A stretch of 64,000 nt of DNA from Piliocolobus tephrosceles (GCF_002776525.5 NC_045447.1:22400662-22464661); one strand, 5' to 3'; shown: positions 46,058 through 58,024, counted from the stretch's first letter. Notes: generated from the sequence alone by a model not told the origin. A program made the numbers and translations.

Positions 46058-47529
46058 GAGTTGTCTTTTCTATAGAAGTTCATTGCTCTGAGAAATTATA
46101 CTGTGTGACATCAAGGTGTACACTAGGAGATCCAGGCTATAGGACTAGGGTTTGGTTTCTGTTGTCCACTTGGAGGGATGGCTGACCTTGGTCTGAACAC
46201 AACCATTAAAGACATAGCCTGAGGGTGAAGAGAGAAAATAAGAAAAGGGGTACAGCTGTAAAGTCCCTTCCTCCTCCATCTGACATGGGGAGGTGGAAGG
46301 GAGGTAAAATTCCCCTCTCAGGCATTATTGATGAGCTTTGAAAAATATAGGTTAATTACTTCTTCATTTTAATTCAAATCTGTCCTTCTTTTTCTCCCCA
46401 CTAGGGGCACCCTGTGTATTTCCACTATGACTTCCTCACCAGGCTGTCCTGCCTCTTATCTTGTCCCTATATTCAATCTTCCTCATGTTGCCAGTCATAT
46501 CTGTCCATACCAGTGTTTCTCAAAACACATTTTCCATATGTGAATTGACTGCCTCAGGGAAAAAACTAAACACAGGTGCTTCTCAGAATTGTTGTGAGCA
46601 GCAGATGAAATGATATATGTTGTCTGTAAGATGCCTGGGGCACATAGATGATAGTCAATAATCATTCATCCCTTTTAATTTCTTCTTACCTTCCTTTTTG
46701 AAAATGTACACAATTACAATACTCTTGCTTATCTGAAATACTGGCTTTAACTTAGAGATAGCAAACCAGTAGCTACATAATGTTTTTAAATATTTGAATA
46801 AGTGGCTGTCACTTGAAATCTGGATGCTTTTTATGTGAAAATTTGGATTCCTGGCTTCTGCTGAAAAATAGTGAGTTCTGGCAACTTTAGACTCACATTC
46901 TCATGTGACAGCAGTAGGCATGAGAGTTGACTAACAGCTTTCCGCTTTAGAGAATGCATGTAAACTGTAGTTTGTCTTAATCCCCTCTTTTAGATTTTCT
47001 GACATCCAACCCACTACATTAACTTATATTATCTGCTTTGCTCTGAAGATATTTGAAAGTGTCATCTTTAATTTAGACCAGAGACAGAGGATAGCTTCTC
47101 TTGAGAATGTCACCATGCCTTGGAATATTTTCCCCTGCCATTTGCCATTATTTAGACTGTGGGATTTGATCTGACTGTTCAATAACAGAAATGCCTCATA
47201 AAAGTAGCTCCATTTTTAAACGTTCATTGTATACCCCACAAGACTCCTAGCCTTGTGAAGGTATCTTTCCAGTTCATCTAAGATACCTAGTTCAACAATA
47301 CGAATTATCCATCTTCTCCTAGCATAGAGTCTGGTTTAAAGTAGAAGTCTAATGAGTAACCATTAAATGAGAGCACTGAATGAATAAAGTAGAGATGCCA
47401 TGTTAAGCTCATTTAATTCTCACAGTAATTCTATGATGAAGTTACTCTTGTTATTGTCTCTTTACAGAAGCAAGAACTGAGACTCGGAAGTAGTCCACTC
47501 AGTCACAGGCATCTAGAATCCTAAAACTA
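46058..47529. other. Intronic stretch, MIR-like fragments
   Basis: MIR/L2 pieces lie at about 46555-46680 and 47390-47490. A possible hAT end (CAGTGTTTCTCAAAAC) lies at about 46511. No gene was seen. Confidence 0.5.
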
Positions 47530-47614
47530 TGAGGTTGGTGCAAAAGTAATTGTGGATTTTGCTATTACTTTACTTTCAGTGGCAAAAACCACAATTAATT
47601 TTGCACCAACCTCA
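47530..47614. mobile_element. MADE1 MITE; miR-548-type hairpin
   Basis: Near-perfect palindrome: TATGAGGTTGGTGCAAAAGT at one side and TTTTGCACCAACCTCATA at the other, including the mariner TA target. The middle is GTGGCAAAAACCACAATTAA. This is the length and terminal sequence of MADE1 (Mariner-derived), the source of the primate miR-548 family. The 5' arm segment AAAAGTAATTGTGGATTTTG looks like a miR-548 5p mature sequence. Transcription of ASTN2 would carry it as intronic RNA. Confidence 0.92.
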
Positions 47615-48505
47615 TATGCTATTTAGAAGATACTTACAGATCAGTTAAGCCAACCCCTTAGATTCACAGATGAAGCAACTGAATCCCAGTGGTGAAGGAA
47701 CTTCCCCTCAGTCTCCTGGCAAGTTATGGATGACACATACGTAGGGTCTCCTGGGTTCCAGCCCAGTATTGTAGCCCACACCACCTGCCTCCAGGAGTAT
47801 CCATACTTGGATTTATTTACCAATCCCGTTCTCAGACTTCATAAACTTCCTTTTGACTTCCCTTTTCCTGAGTCATTCTGTCCTACCTCCCAAAGGAGAG
47901 ATTTTGGGTACTTCCCTGGAGCCATCTGAAATGAGATCAAGGAGCTGTGCTCACATGACCCCAAACTCCCCTGGGAGAACTCAATTACCCTGTTCTGATC
48001 CAGCCTCACCTATGCCAGTGGGAAAAGGTGAGGGTGGAGTTCCCTGGAAAGAGAGAATTTGGTTATTAACCAACAATGAAGGCAGGATTGTAAGAGAACA
48101 ATTATGAGCCCTGTTATAATTGCCCTTTAATCTATAATTGCCAGGTTTGTCTCCAGCTCACCTTTGGAGTCTGTTGACCCATTAAAAAGCCTTAGGCACA
48201 GCTGACATCAACGATGTAGGAGAACTTTTCAACACATCAGAGTTCCCTGGGAATACTCACTCCAAGATTCCAAAGACTTCTTAGAATCACAGAAAATCTG
48301 GAAGAAACTCTAGTGAACACAGCCCTCTACCCAATGTAGAGATCATAGGTAGCCACCTACCCAATATCCCCTATCCACCATTCACCTCTCACTCACATTA
48401 TACAGATGAGAAACAAGACTTAGAGAAGAAAAGTGACTTGACTGAAGTCATTCAGAGTTCATGAATATAATTCTGTAGCTCCTAGGACGTATTAATAGAT
48501 CAAGG
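47615..48505. other. Intronic stretch with MIR-like pieces
   Basis: MIR-type remnants lie at about 47640-47770 and 48330-48480. 48060-48240 has no recognised repeat. Confidence 0.5.
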
Positions 48506-48787
48506 CCAGGTGTGGTGGCTCATGCCTATAATCCCAGCACTTTGGGAGACCAAGGCAGGTGAATCACAAGGTCAGGAGATCAAGACCATCCTGACCAACA
48601 TGGTGAAAGCCCGTCTCTACTAAATACAAAAAATTAGCCAGGCATGGTGGCACACTACTTGGGAGGCTGAAGCAGGGCAATCACTTGAACCTGGGAGGCG
48701 GAGATTGAAGTGAGCCGAGATCGCACCACTGCACTCCAGCCTGGCGACAAGAGCGAAACTCCATCTCAAAAAAAAAAAAAAAAAAAG
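48506..48787 (+). repeat. Alu (S-type), internal deletion
   Basis: GGCCAGGTGTGGTGGCTCAT to CTCCATCTCAAAAAAAAAA. The stretch GCACACTACTTGGGAGGCTG lacks the usual CCTGTAATCCCAGCTACT segment. Confidence 0.95.
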
Positions 48788-49431
48788 ATCGTAAGTCATG
48801 GAATATTGTGTACCTTCGACACTGACCATTCACGTGTCAAAGAGTTGGATCACAATGCCTATGGCTTTGGGTTCACTCACTGATCATGAGTTCTGGGGAC
48901 AATTACCTCTGGAAAGGGTACCAATTTCAAAGGCCAGAAAAAGATGGAAGCCATACATTCTAGTAGGCAAGAAAATACATTTTTAAAATATAACCATCCT
49001 TGAGAGATAATCCCCTTATATTTGGAGAAGAGAACAATATAACCCAAACTCTTTCCCTTCTTGAGTTGACTTTTAGGAAGCTGATGACTAACTTGACATG
49101 TGAGAGCAGTAACAACACTAGCCTACTTTCTCATTGTTAGACACATCGAGCTTGTTGCTTCACATCTACTTCTCTCTGCTTTGAATTGTCTACCCTTCCC
49201 ACTAGTGGTTCCCTAAACTGGAGTTGTTAACTCCTTTATAGCACATGAGTCTTAATCCCATTTTCATCTGCACAGAAAGCCTTTCCTGACAACCCAAATA
49301 TTAGGTTTCTTCTCTGTCACTTTCTATCACATCCCTCAGTATTACTACCCTTATATCATGCAGCATTTGTTGAAATTATCTCATTTATTTGTATATTTGC
49401 TCATTTACTTTTGATTTGTCTGCCCTTTAAA
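48788..49431. other. Intronic stretch, antisense L2 at about 49140-49420
   Basis: L2-like CAGAAAGCCTTTCCTGACAA and GTCTGCCCTTTAAAAGATAG. The remainder was not recognised. Confidence 0.5.
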
Positions 49432-50245
49432 AGATAGCTTGAGGTATAATTGACATACAACAATTGCATACATTTAATATATAGATAATGATGACTTTGG
49501 ACATGTGCATGTATCCATGATGTCATCACCACAAGCAAGAATCAAACATACCCATCACCTTTAGTAATTTTATTTTGTGCATTTATGTGTGTGTGTACAT
49601 GTGTGTGTTTGGTAAGAACACTTAATGTGACATCTAGCCTCTTAAAGCATTTTAAAGCACACAATACCATATTAACTATAAGTGCTATGTTTTACAGCAG
49701 ATTTCTAGAACATATTCATTTTGTATAACAGAAACTTTATACCCCATTGAAAACCAACTCCTTGTTTTCCCATCCCCAGCACCTGGAAACCATCACTCTA
49801 GTCTCAGCTTCTTTGACTTTGCCTATTTTAGATACCTCTATATTAGTGGAATTAGGCAGTATTTGTCGTTCTATGACTGGATTCTTATACTTAGCATAAC
49901 GTCTTTTAGGTTCATTCATGTCATTTCAAATGGCAGAATTTCCTTCTTTTTTAAGGCGGAATGATACTCCATTGTATGCATATACCATGTTTTCTTCATC
50001 TGTTTATTTGTTGATGCACCCTTGGGTTATTTCTCTATCTTGACTACTGTGAATAATGCTACAATGAGCATAGGGCTACAGATCTCTTTCCAAGATCCTG
50101 ATTTCAATTATTTTGGATATAAATCCAGAAGTGGGATGGCTGGATCATCAGCAGTTCTATTTTTAATTTTTTCAGGAACCTCCATACTGTTTTTCACAGT
50201 GGCTTCACCTTTCTACATTCCCAACAGTGATAAGAGTTCTCTTGC
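49432..50245 (-). mobile_element. L1 3' fragment (L1MA/MB-type), antisense
   Basis: TTGAGGTATAATTGACATAC, TGGCAGAATTTCCTTCTTTT, ATACTCCATTGTATGCATAT and GGGATGGCTGGATCATCAGC. Heavily mutated and non-coding. Confidence 0.9.
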
Positions 50246-50425
50246 TCTTGAGCGTAAGCTAAGTGTAATCATGCCTTAGGACCTCACTTGTCCCGTTCCA
50301 TGCTGTATCCCTAATGTCAAATATGTAAATTATGCTGTTGTTATCTGTCATGAAACAAGATAGTCACACCACAAGCAGAAAGGTATCTAATGTAAACAGA
50401 GCCCAAACAAGACTGAAGCAAGAGT

Positions 50426-50724
50426 GACCGGGTGCAGTGGCTCACACCAGCACTTTGGGAGGTCGAGGCGGCAGATCATGAGGTCAGGAGTTCAAGACCA
50501 GCCTGGCCAACATAGTGAAACCTCGTCTCTACTAAAAATTCAAAAATAAGCCAGGCGTGGTGATGCACCCCTGTAGTCCCAGCTACGCGGGAGGCTGAGG
50601 CAGGAGAATCTCTTGAACTGGGAGGTAGAGGTTGTGGTGAGCCGAGATCACACCACTGCACTCCAGCCTGGGCAACAGAGCGAGACTCCATCTCAACAAC
50701 AACAACAACCACAACAACAACAAA
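50426..50724 (+). repeat. Alu (S-type) with 17-bp TSD and (CAA)n tail
   Basis: ACCGGGTGCAGTGGCTCACA to CTCCATCTCAACAACAACAA. AAGACTGAAGCAAGAGT (50409-50425) repeats as AAGAATGAAGCAAGAGT (50725-50741). Confidence 0.95.
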
Positions 50725-50779
50725 AAGAATGAAGCAAGAGTAATGACATTTGTTAAGTACCTACACCATACCAGAAATT

Positions 50780-51045
50780 TTGTAAGCATTGTGGCAAGTG
50801 TAAAGCTATTAAAGGAAAAGAGAAGACAGTTAGCATTTATTGAACACCTAGATGCTAAGTTATCCTATATAATCATCAAAATTGTTCTGAAAAGTAGTTA
50901 GTATTATCTTCATTTCACGTGGGAAAACTCAGGTTTAGAGGGGGCATAGTCACTTACTTAAGGGCATAGAATTATTAAGTGATAGAGTTTGGACTTGAAC
51001 CTAATTCTTTCTCACTCAGAAACTCTGCTCTTTATCCCTACTCTC
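50780..51045 (+). repeat. MIR
   Basis: TTAGCATTTATTGAACACCT, TATTATCTTCATTTCACGTG and TTGGACTTGAACCTAATTC. Confidence 0.7.
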
Positions 51046-51081
51046 GATGGCTTCCAAGGAATCCCTGAAGGGGATATTAGG

Positions 51082-51128
51082 TATGTATGTGTGTATGCAT
51101 GTATGTACATATGTATTTATTTATTTTA
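51082..51128. repeat. (GTAT)n/(TTTA)n microsatellite
   Basis: GTATGTATGTGTGTATGCAT then GTATTTATTTATTTT. Confidence 0.9.
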
Positions 51129-51960
51129 ATAAAAAAGGAGAGGAGAATATAATGAAAAAAACTTGAGGAGGATGTGCTTTTGATTGAGGGTATGGGGACC
51201 ATGCTAGGAGCTATTTTCAAGGCAGAAATCATGGGAAGACTTAAGCTCTGAGCCGGGTCACATTCTGAGCCAGGCACTGCAAGTCACCATGTTTCATGCA
51301 TTGGGTGCAGATGTTCTGTCATCAATGCATGATGAATCATGCCTTAGGAAGGTCAGATCTGGCTGTTCTGCAGCAGCTGAGCTTCTCAAAGGAGTTCTGG
51401 GCCCATAAAATAGGGAAACAGGGGTGATGGAAATGACATCCAATGAGTACTGTTAACTGGCTGAACATAAAGTGACTGCAAAATCAAACATCAGTGAGAC
51501 TGGACTCTTCTGATGTTGCTCACTTACTGTTAGCTACATGGACAGTCTTGCTAATTATGTAGTTTATAAGTGAGGCTCTTCTCCACATGTAGAGTTGATA
51601 CTAGTGGCTTGTATTTTAAAATTTATTTCTAGCTGACAAGTAATTATTGACTATTAATTCTAATTACTGGGGAAATTCCAGAGAAGGGTCTAACTGTAAT
51701 TCAAGGTAGAAGACGTGTACTCATTCTATTTTGTTTTTGTTTTGATAACCCTATAAACAGAGCTTGAGTACAGATTAGGTAGGTATCCATAGGAAACAGT
51801 TATGAGGGATCATGAACAGGACCCAGAAGGGGAAAAAGCCAGTACAGGGATGTGTTCACAAGATTACTATTGATGTATTGAGGCTCTTGCTGGCTTAAAG
51901 ATGCAAAGCTGGAGTATGTCTTCTCTAGCTCCCTATCTCAATTGTTTAAAGATTGATGTT
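51129..51960. other. Repeat-poor intronic stretch with a TAAT-rich cluster
   Basis: No repeat family was recognised. 51638-51672 holds AAGTAATTATTGACTATTAA and TTCTAATTACTGGGG, which contain homeodomain-type TAATTA/TAATTCTAATTA cores. Enhancer status is speculation. Confidence 0.4.
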
Positions 51961-52460
51961 TCTTAGACTTCTGGGCTATACTTACTCATATGAGCTGAGA
52001 GAGGTCCCACAGCACCACTGAAGGCCTTGAGGTAGGAAGTGCAAAGATATACCTGACATGTATTCAAGGAGGAGGGTCCTGCGGCAGCACAAAGTGAGTT
52101 TGAACTCACATTGGAACTGTCCATTGAAATTGAGGTTGAAATCAGGGGTTAAGGATGTGCGGCCTTTGTGAATAAAGTGGGCTTTCATCTCAACCTGGAA
52201 GGATGGAAGGGATTTCAATAGTAGCGAACAAGTAAGAGGAAATTCAGACAGATGGAAGAGCATAAAGCAAGAAAAGCATGAAGATGGAAATGAAAGGTGC
52301 CTGGAGAAGCATAGAATGAGCGAGACTGGATTTTGTGGTCAAGTGGATGAAAGCCTTGAAGGCCAGATTATGATATCTGAAGTCGATTCTTTGGGCACTT
52401 GAGAGCCATGAAAGTTGTTTATGGGCCTAAGTTGTGATTAGAGTATACTTCTCATTCTCA
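51961..52460 (+). repeat. L2-like relic
   Basis: GTAGCGAACAAGTAAGAGGA, CATAAAGCAAGAAAAGCATG, GGAGAAGCATAGAATGAGCG and GAAAGTTGTTTATGGGCC. Confidence 0.5.
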
Positions 52461-53195
52461 GTTGAGAATGGCTAGATGCAGGTGAAGTATCACAGGTGAT
52501 TGTAGTGTAGAGTATGCTCTGCCAGACTTGGCTTGCATAGGGTCTTGGCAGCAGAACAGAGGATATAATTTGGACAAGTGAAATGAAGGTAAAGATATAA
52601 AGCAGGTTACCTCCCTTCAGACATTCTCTTCCTTTAACATCCATGTGGCAAATGGCATTAGCATTCTACTCCACCAACTGGGACAGTTTGATAATTTTTA
52701 TTAATGTGTGGCCTACTGAGTTACCTCAGCCTTCATCCATCAAGCCCTGTATCATGCCTTTGGCCCACACCCAGTGCCTCAGAAGCCCATATATCATCCC
52801 TTCAGGCAGGGAAGCAGATTCCCTTTTATCTCCCTTGCAAAAGCACAGATGTTACCGCACCCAGCCTTGTCTGGGGTTCAGGCACAGCTTCTCCCTGAAT
52901 GACCTCCTTGGAAACTTCATTCCCATTGCATTCCAGACAGACAGGCTTTTCTTTTGTTCCTTCACTCAAGAGCTGCCTCCACCCCACTCTTCTAATTCAT
53001 GTGTCATGGGCAACATATTTGTGTTGCCACATCTGCCTTGTCCCAGCTGTTGAGTCCATTTGTAAGGCAGATATTAATGCTAATCATTGCCTGAAAAATT
53101 TTAGACCATGACATCCTGATGCACAGCTCATTGTTAGACTTCATCCCCATCTCATCTTTATCACTGGGAGAAGGAAGGCAACATTATGATGGGAA
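52461..53195. other. Intronic stretch, L2 antisense-like in part
   Basis: 52640-53110 has some antisense L2 flavour. No exon was recognised. Confidence 0.4.
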
Positions 53196-53199
53196 AAGA

Positions 53200-53360
53200 T
53201 CCATGAACTGGGTTGAAGAAACTTGGTTCTAATGCTGAATCCCTTTGTGATCTTGAGATTCCCATCTATGGGCCTCAGTTTCTGTATCTGTGAAGTGAAG
53301 TGGTTGAATTCAGTAATCTTTGAGACATTTCTGTCTCTAAGGTTTTATGACTTCCAGCCT
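53200..53360 (+). repeat. MIR
   Basis: GGGCCTCAGTTTCTGTATCT, GTGAAGTGAAGTGGTTGAAT and TTCTGTCTCTAAGGTTTTA. Confidence 0.7.
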
Positions 53361-53382
53361 TTAGGGATATTAAATGCATATA

Positions 53383-54072
53383 CAGTCACCCCTCTGTATC
53401 TATCTGTGAGTTTTGCATTCATGAATGCAACCAACCTCAAATGGAAAATATTTGAAAACCTTTTCCACAAAGTTTTAAAAAGCAAAACTTGAATTTGCTG
53501 TATGCCCAGTTGATATAGTTTGGGTCTGTGTCCTCACCCAAATCTCATGTAAAATTGTCATCGCCAATGTTAGAGGCGAGGGCTGGTGGAAGGTGATTGG
53601 ATCTTGGGGAAGGATTTCCCTTTTGTGGCTGTTCATGTGATACTGAGTGATGAGCTATCCAGAGATCTGGCTGTTTAAAAGTGTGTAGCACCTCCCCCTT
53701 CTCTCTTCCTCCTGCTCCAGCCGTGTAAGATGTGCCTGCTTTCCCTTCATCTTCTGCAATGATTGTAAGTTCCCTGAGGCCTCCTCAGTTATGCTTCATG
53801 GCTGTGGAACTGTGAGCCAGTTAAACCTCTTTTCTTTATAAATTGCCCCTTCTCAGTTATTTCTTCATAGCAATGCAAGAATGGACTAATATACTGGTAC
53901 TATGTTAAATCCACATGAATGAAGTGATTGTAGACATTGTATTAGGTTTTATAAGTAATCTAGAAATGATTTAAAATACAAGGGAGGATGTACATAGGCT
54001 ATATGCAAATACTATGCCATTTTATATAGGAGACTTGAGCCACTGCAAATTTTGCTATCCACGGGAGTCTGG
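53383..54072. mobile_element. MER2 (Tigger-type) DNA transposon, split by an LTR, one end lost
   Basis: Begins after TA with CAGTCACCCCTCTGTATCTA and GCAACCAACCTCAAATGGAA. Resumes after the LTR with TTTTATAAGTAATCTAGAAA, TATATGCAAATACTATGCCA and TTTTGCTATCCACGGGAGTC. The right terminal repeat is truncated. Confidence 0.85.
53511..53893 (+). mobile_element. MST-type MaLR solo LTR inserted in MER2
   Basis: TGATATAGTTTGGGTCTGTG, CACCCAAATCTCATGTAAAA, TGGCTGTGGAACTGTGAGCC and AAACCTCTTTTCTTTATAAA, ending GGACTAATATA. Typical MSTA/MSTB. No clear intact TSD. Confidence 0.9.
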
Positions 54073-54079
54073 CTGAGTC

Positions 54080-54870
54080 CGGGGTTTTTATGGGCTTCAG
54101 AGAGGAGGAACTGTGTATTGATTTGTCCATGAGTGGCCATGGTCAGGTCTGGAAAAATCACTGTAAATTCTCACTCTGGTCCATAGATCTGACAGCCCAG
54201 CCCCCAGGCTTCAGGCCATCCCAGACCTGAAGGTGGGGCTTCACTGGGCACCTGCTTCTTTCCTCCCAGGAACCTGTCTGCCTCCTGCTGCCATCAACTT
54301 GCCATTCCTGGCACCCAGGTTGTTCATACTGCAGGGTGCCTGCAGCACCGTGCAGAGCTGTTCCAGCCCCCTTCCCATGCTTATTGGCACCCAAAGTCTT
54401 GAGAGGGCCAAGGCAACAGGGTACTGGCATATCAGCCAGGTCACAACAGTGCCCAGGCTCAACCTCAACTTTGATCTGAAATTGGAGGGGGTACTTGAAG
54501 TGGGGAGAGGCCAGACAGTGGGAGCAGGCATTTCTGAGCCTGTGGGGGAAGGGGGTAATCCCCAGGCCCCTGAGACTGCAGGAATGCCTGGATCCACAGC
54601 CACAAGTGTGTGGCTGCACTGTGCCTCAGAGAGTGGGGTTCCTGCACCTTCAACTTGGAAGTGGATGGGGCTTCCACCTGTTCCTGGCTCCTGCTGGCTC
54701 CTTGGAGCACTCAGCCCCTGCTGCATCTCCCCTGCTGCATCCAGTGTCTTTGCAGTGGCCACTTCAGATGGGCTGCCACTGCCATTAATAGGCTACCCCT
54801 CAATGACCACGTCAATGAGTATGTATAGCCCAGATGCCCCTGTAGAGTGGCTGTGAAAATTTGATTATAA
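54080..54870. other. Unidentified GC-rich segment, open on both strands
   Basis: About 790 bp clearly richer in GC than its flanks, with few TAA/TAG/TGA in several frames on both strands (plus 54233-54856; minus 54762-54241 and 54619-54158). The predicted peptides have no recognisable domain and CpG is low. It has an LTR-like opening (TTGATTTGTCCATGAGTGGC) but no clear TG...CA ends. I think it is an old interspersed or low-copy repeat whose name I cannot give. A gene is unlikely. Confidence 0.45.
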
Positions 54871-57455
54871 ATCTAGGAACTGCTGGGAATAAATGGGTAG
54901 AAGATTCTGATCTCCTTCGTGTGAGGTACAGGAACTCTCCAGTGGGTTAAAATTGTCCCAACATCTAGGGGGACTCAGCATGAGAGAGGAAGATGTCCGA
55001 TTGGTATGATAGGCTCACAGCCACAGTATGCACAGCCACTTTGCCACAGTAGGCATGACCTGAGAATGAGGAATGAAACATAAAACTAAAGAGTTGGAGG
55101 CTTGGGAGTCTAAGCTTGAGTCTGTTGTAACTGAGGGGTGGGATTGCCCTCTATTGGAGAACCACTGTAATCTGTGTAAGGCTCCTTTCTATTCCCTTTG
55201 CCTCCACCATGACTTGACACAGAGCCATGCGGAATCCTTGTTTTGGACATCATGTGGCAGTGGCAGGAATTACAGGCACAGAAAAAAAAAATGGCCAACT
55301 TGGAAGACCTGTTGCATTTCTCCCTTCTCTCTTCACAAGTCATTAGGAACCTTGATTGAAGAAACTTCTGGAATTATTTTACAATCCAAAGGGAGAGAGG
55401 TTAGTTCTGAGAGGGACACTATACTTATCAACACTGTGCATGAGAGACCAAGAGAGTGATTCATCAAAACAAAAGAAATGTTTATACTACATTTTGAAGT
55501 TGTCTACATGATCATTCATTCATTCAGCAATTTTTAATGAATTTCTGTTAACTGTGTATCCAATATGCTGGGCACTTTAATTGCAATCTATTTCTCCTTT
55601 CAGCTCTCTTTCATTCCTCCTACCTTTCTTAATACAACCAGTATGTTGAACTACAGCTAGAAGTTTCCCTGTGCCACGCCCCCCTGGAAATGTTTGGTGA
55701 TAAAGAATTTAGTGGGGAGAGTTATCCTCGTTGGACATATTAAACACTGAATATGTATTTGCTAATTATTGGGATTATTTCTGTAACTGTAGAATTTATA
55801 TGATCTTCCTCCCCCAGTCAATTCTTGACTTCAGTTTACACTGAAAGAAAAAGAGAAATTTTTTGGATCAGTTCATGTCTAAGTTTCCTTATAGGTCTGT
55901 ATTTCTTAGATCCCAGAGGGATAACCTCTTTTCCTTTATTTACCTTGTCTGTGTTGCTAAGATGTGGGTCAGCTACCCACATAAAAGTGGATAATCCAGC
56001 CATTTTTCAAATACATTGAAGTATGAACTATACACTTAAGATCTGTATGTAAGTGGCAATCTTCAATTTTAAAAAATCAGTATGAATAGGTGTCAGAAAA
56101 TAAAACTACCATTTCTTGAGCTTTCCAGCATAATAATATTCTATAGCTATGTAATAGGCAGTGTATCATCCCATTTTATTGATGAAGATACTACTATTTG
56201 ACAGATTAAGTAACATATCCAAGATCAAGTAGTTTCCAGTTTTAACTCATAATAGTTTCAAAGCCTATTACAATTACAACTTATTCTACCTTCTCCATAA
56301 ATTTCCTCCTAATTCCCACCCCAGGACACATTAAGACTTCAGGTTCTTAGATATCTTTGCTTCAGAAGCCCTGGCACGATCATCCTTTTGTTTCTTGCTA
56401 TGACCCCACTGTCACTGCTCAGTGGATAAACAGACTATCGGTTCCAAGTTCTGTCAATCTGCTCCATTTTATAACTCTTAAACTTGCTGTTAAAGTATTT
56501 TCCAAGACACAGTGAAACAAAAACATGTCTTTCAATAGAAGGTCAGAATTTTGGAAGGACCTTTTTGGGTTTTAACATTAATATTGGGCATTAAGTTCTT
56601 CTTAAGCAGAGCTGAATTTTTCCCCTTGGGTTAGAGGGATGGGTTTTCAATGACCAGTGTCATTTGGGATCCTGGAAAGCAGAGGGTGGATATTTTTGGC
56701 ATGTTTCATGCCCAGTGCCTCATTCTCCAGCTGGCTCAGGTTTCTGGGTGGAGTTTCAGTTTTGTAGTAAGACTGTAGACCTAGGAGAGCAGTCTGGCCA
56801 ATTTCCCCTCAGGTCACTCTAAATGACAGTAAAAATTACTGGTAACCTTTTCACAAAGCAGAAATTGAAATGGGGCTTTGAAACTTCTCTGCATGGAAGT
56901 ACAATCCCTTTAAGAAGAATAATAGGGAGATACTGGAATGCTTCTCTCAAAGGGTCTGGGCATAGAAATGAGCATCTCCTGCCTTTCAGTAATGTATTCT
57001 ACTTTCTAAAACTATTTTGTACATAGTCTCATCCAGTTGCTTACAACAGTCCTATAATGTGGTGTATCCTTGGACTCATTTTCCAGATATGTAAATAGAA
57101 GCTCAGAAGGGGACAGTGACTTAACCAAGGACATATAACTAGTAAGAAGTGCAGTTGGGATGTAACTACTAAGGATTCTTGCTCTTGCTGTCAGCCAATT
57201 ACTCTACAAGGATTTGGAGTAATCATAGCAAGTCCTGGAAGCTTATATCATTATCCCTACTATTTAAATGGTAAAACTAAAACCTGAGAATGGTAGTGTG
57301 GGTAGCCTAAAATAAATCACATGGCTCACTACCAGCGGAAGTGACCATAGGTTGTCTAACCCCGAGTCCATACCAAGATCCTTCTTGGTAACCCTCCACA
57401 TCAAAGAATGGGTCTCTCACAAGCTTGCCTGAGATCTGATGTTCTATAACGGTGT
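54871..57455. other. Intronic stretch, MIR-like fragments only
   Basis: MIR-type pieces lie at about 56110-56270 and 57010-57220. No exon, RNA gene or larger repeat was recognised. Confidence 0.5.
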
Positions 57456-57459
57456 TGCT

Positions 57460-57765
57460 TTTTTTTTTTTTTTTTTTTAATTTGAGATGAAGTCTTGCTC
57501 TGTCACTCAGGCTGGAGTGCAGTGGTGTCATCTTAGCTCACTGCAACCTCCTCCTCCTGAATTCAAGCAATTCTCTTGCCTCAGCCTCCCTAGTAGCTGG
57601 GATTACAGGTATGTGCCACCATGCACAGCTAGGTTTTGTATTTTTAGTAGAGATGCAGTTTCACCATATTGGCCAGGCTAGTCTCAAACTCCTTACCTCA
57701 GGTGATCACCCACCTCAGCCTCCCAAAGTGTTGGGATTACAGGTGAGAGCCACCATGCTTGGCCC
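57460..57765 (-). repeat. Alu (S-type) with about 12-bp TSD
   Basis: Long T run, TTGAGATGAAGTCTTGCTCT to GTGAGAGCCACCATGCTTGG. GTGTTGCTTTTT is found on both sides. Confidence 0.95.
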
Positions 57766-57937
57766 AGTGTTGCTTTTTAATTGTTGATTTTAGGAAAGCA
57801 GATTTTTCCAGCTGGGAATTGGTGGCCTCTGTAGATGAGCAGTTGCTGATGAGTTAGCAGAATCTTCAACTTGACAGCATGGCTCCTCTCTAAACCCAAA
57901 TTCACTGTCAAGATTTTGTCCATAAAGATCTCGTTAT

Positions 57938-57948
57938 TATATATACAC

Positions 57949-57991
<43 letters not shown>

Positions 57992-58007
57992 CGCGTGTGT
58001 GTGTGCA
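57938..58007. repeat. 70-bp uninterrupted alternating pyrimidine-purine tract
   Basis: TATATATACACGTATGTG, (GT)n, GCGCGCGCGCGC and GTGTGTGTGC follow each other without breaking the YR alternation. Confidence 0.97.
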
Positions 58008-58024
58008 AGAGAGAATTTCCACTG

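Noticed and set aside
52452..52469. CATTCTCA/TGAGAATG palindrome
   Set aside because: An 8-bp stem with a 2-nt loop is expected by chance in 64 kb.
54158..54856. 150-207-residue frames on both strands as possible protein genes
   Set aside because: No domain, signal or conserved motif. Simultaneous openness on both strands reflects GC content. No splice sites or promoter. Kept only as an unidentified segment.
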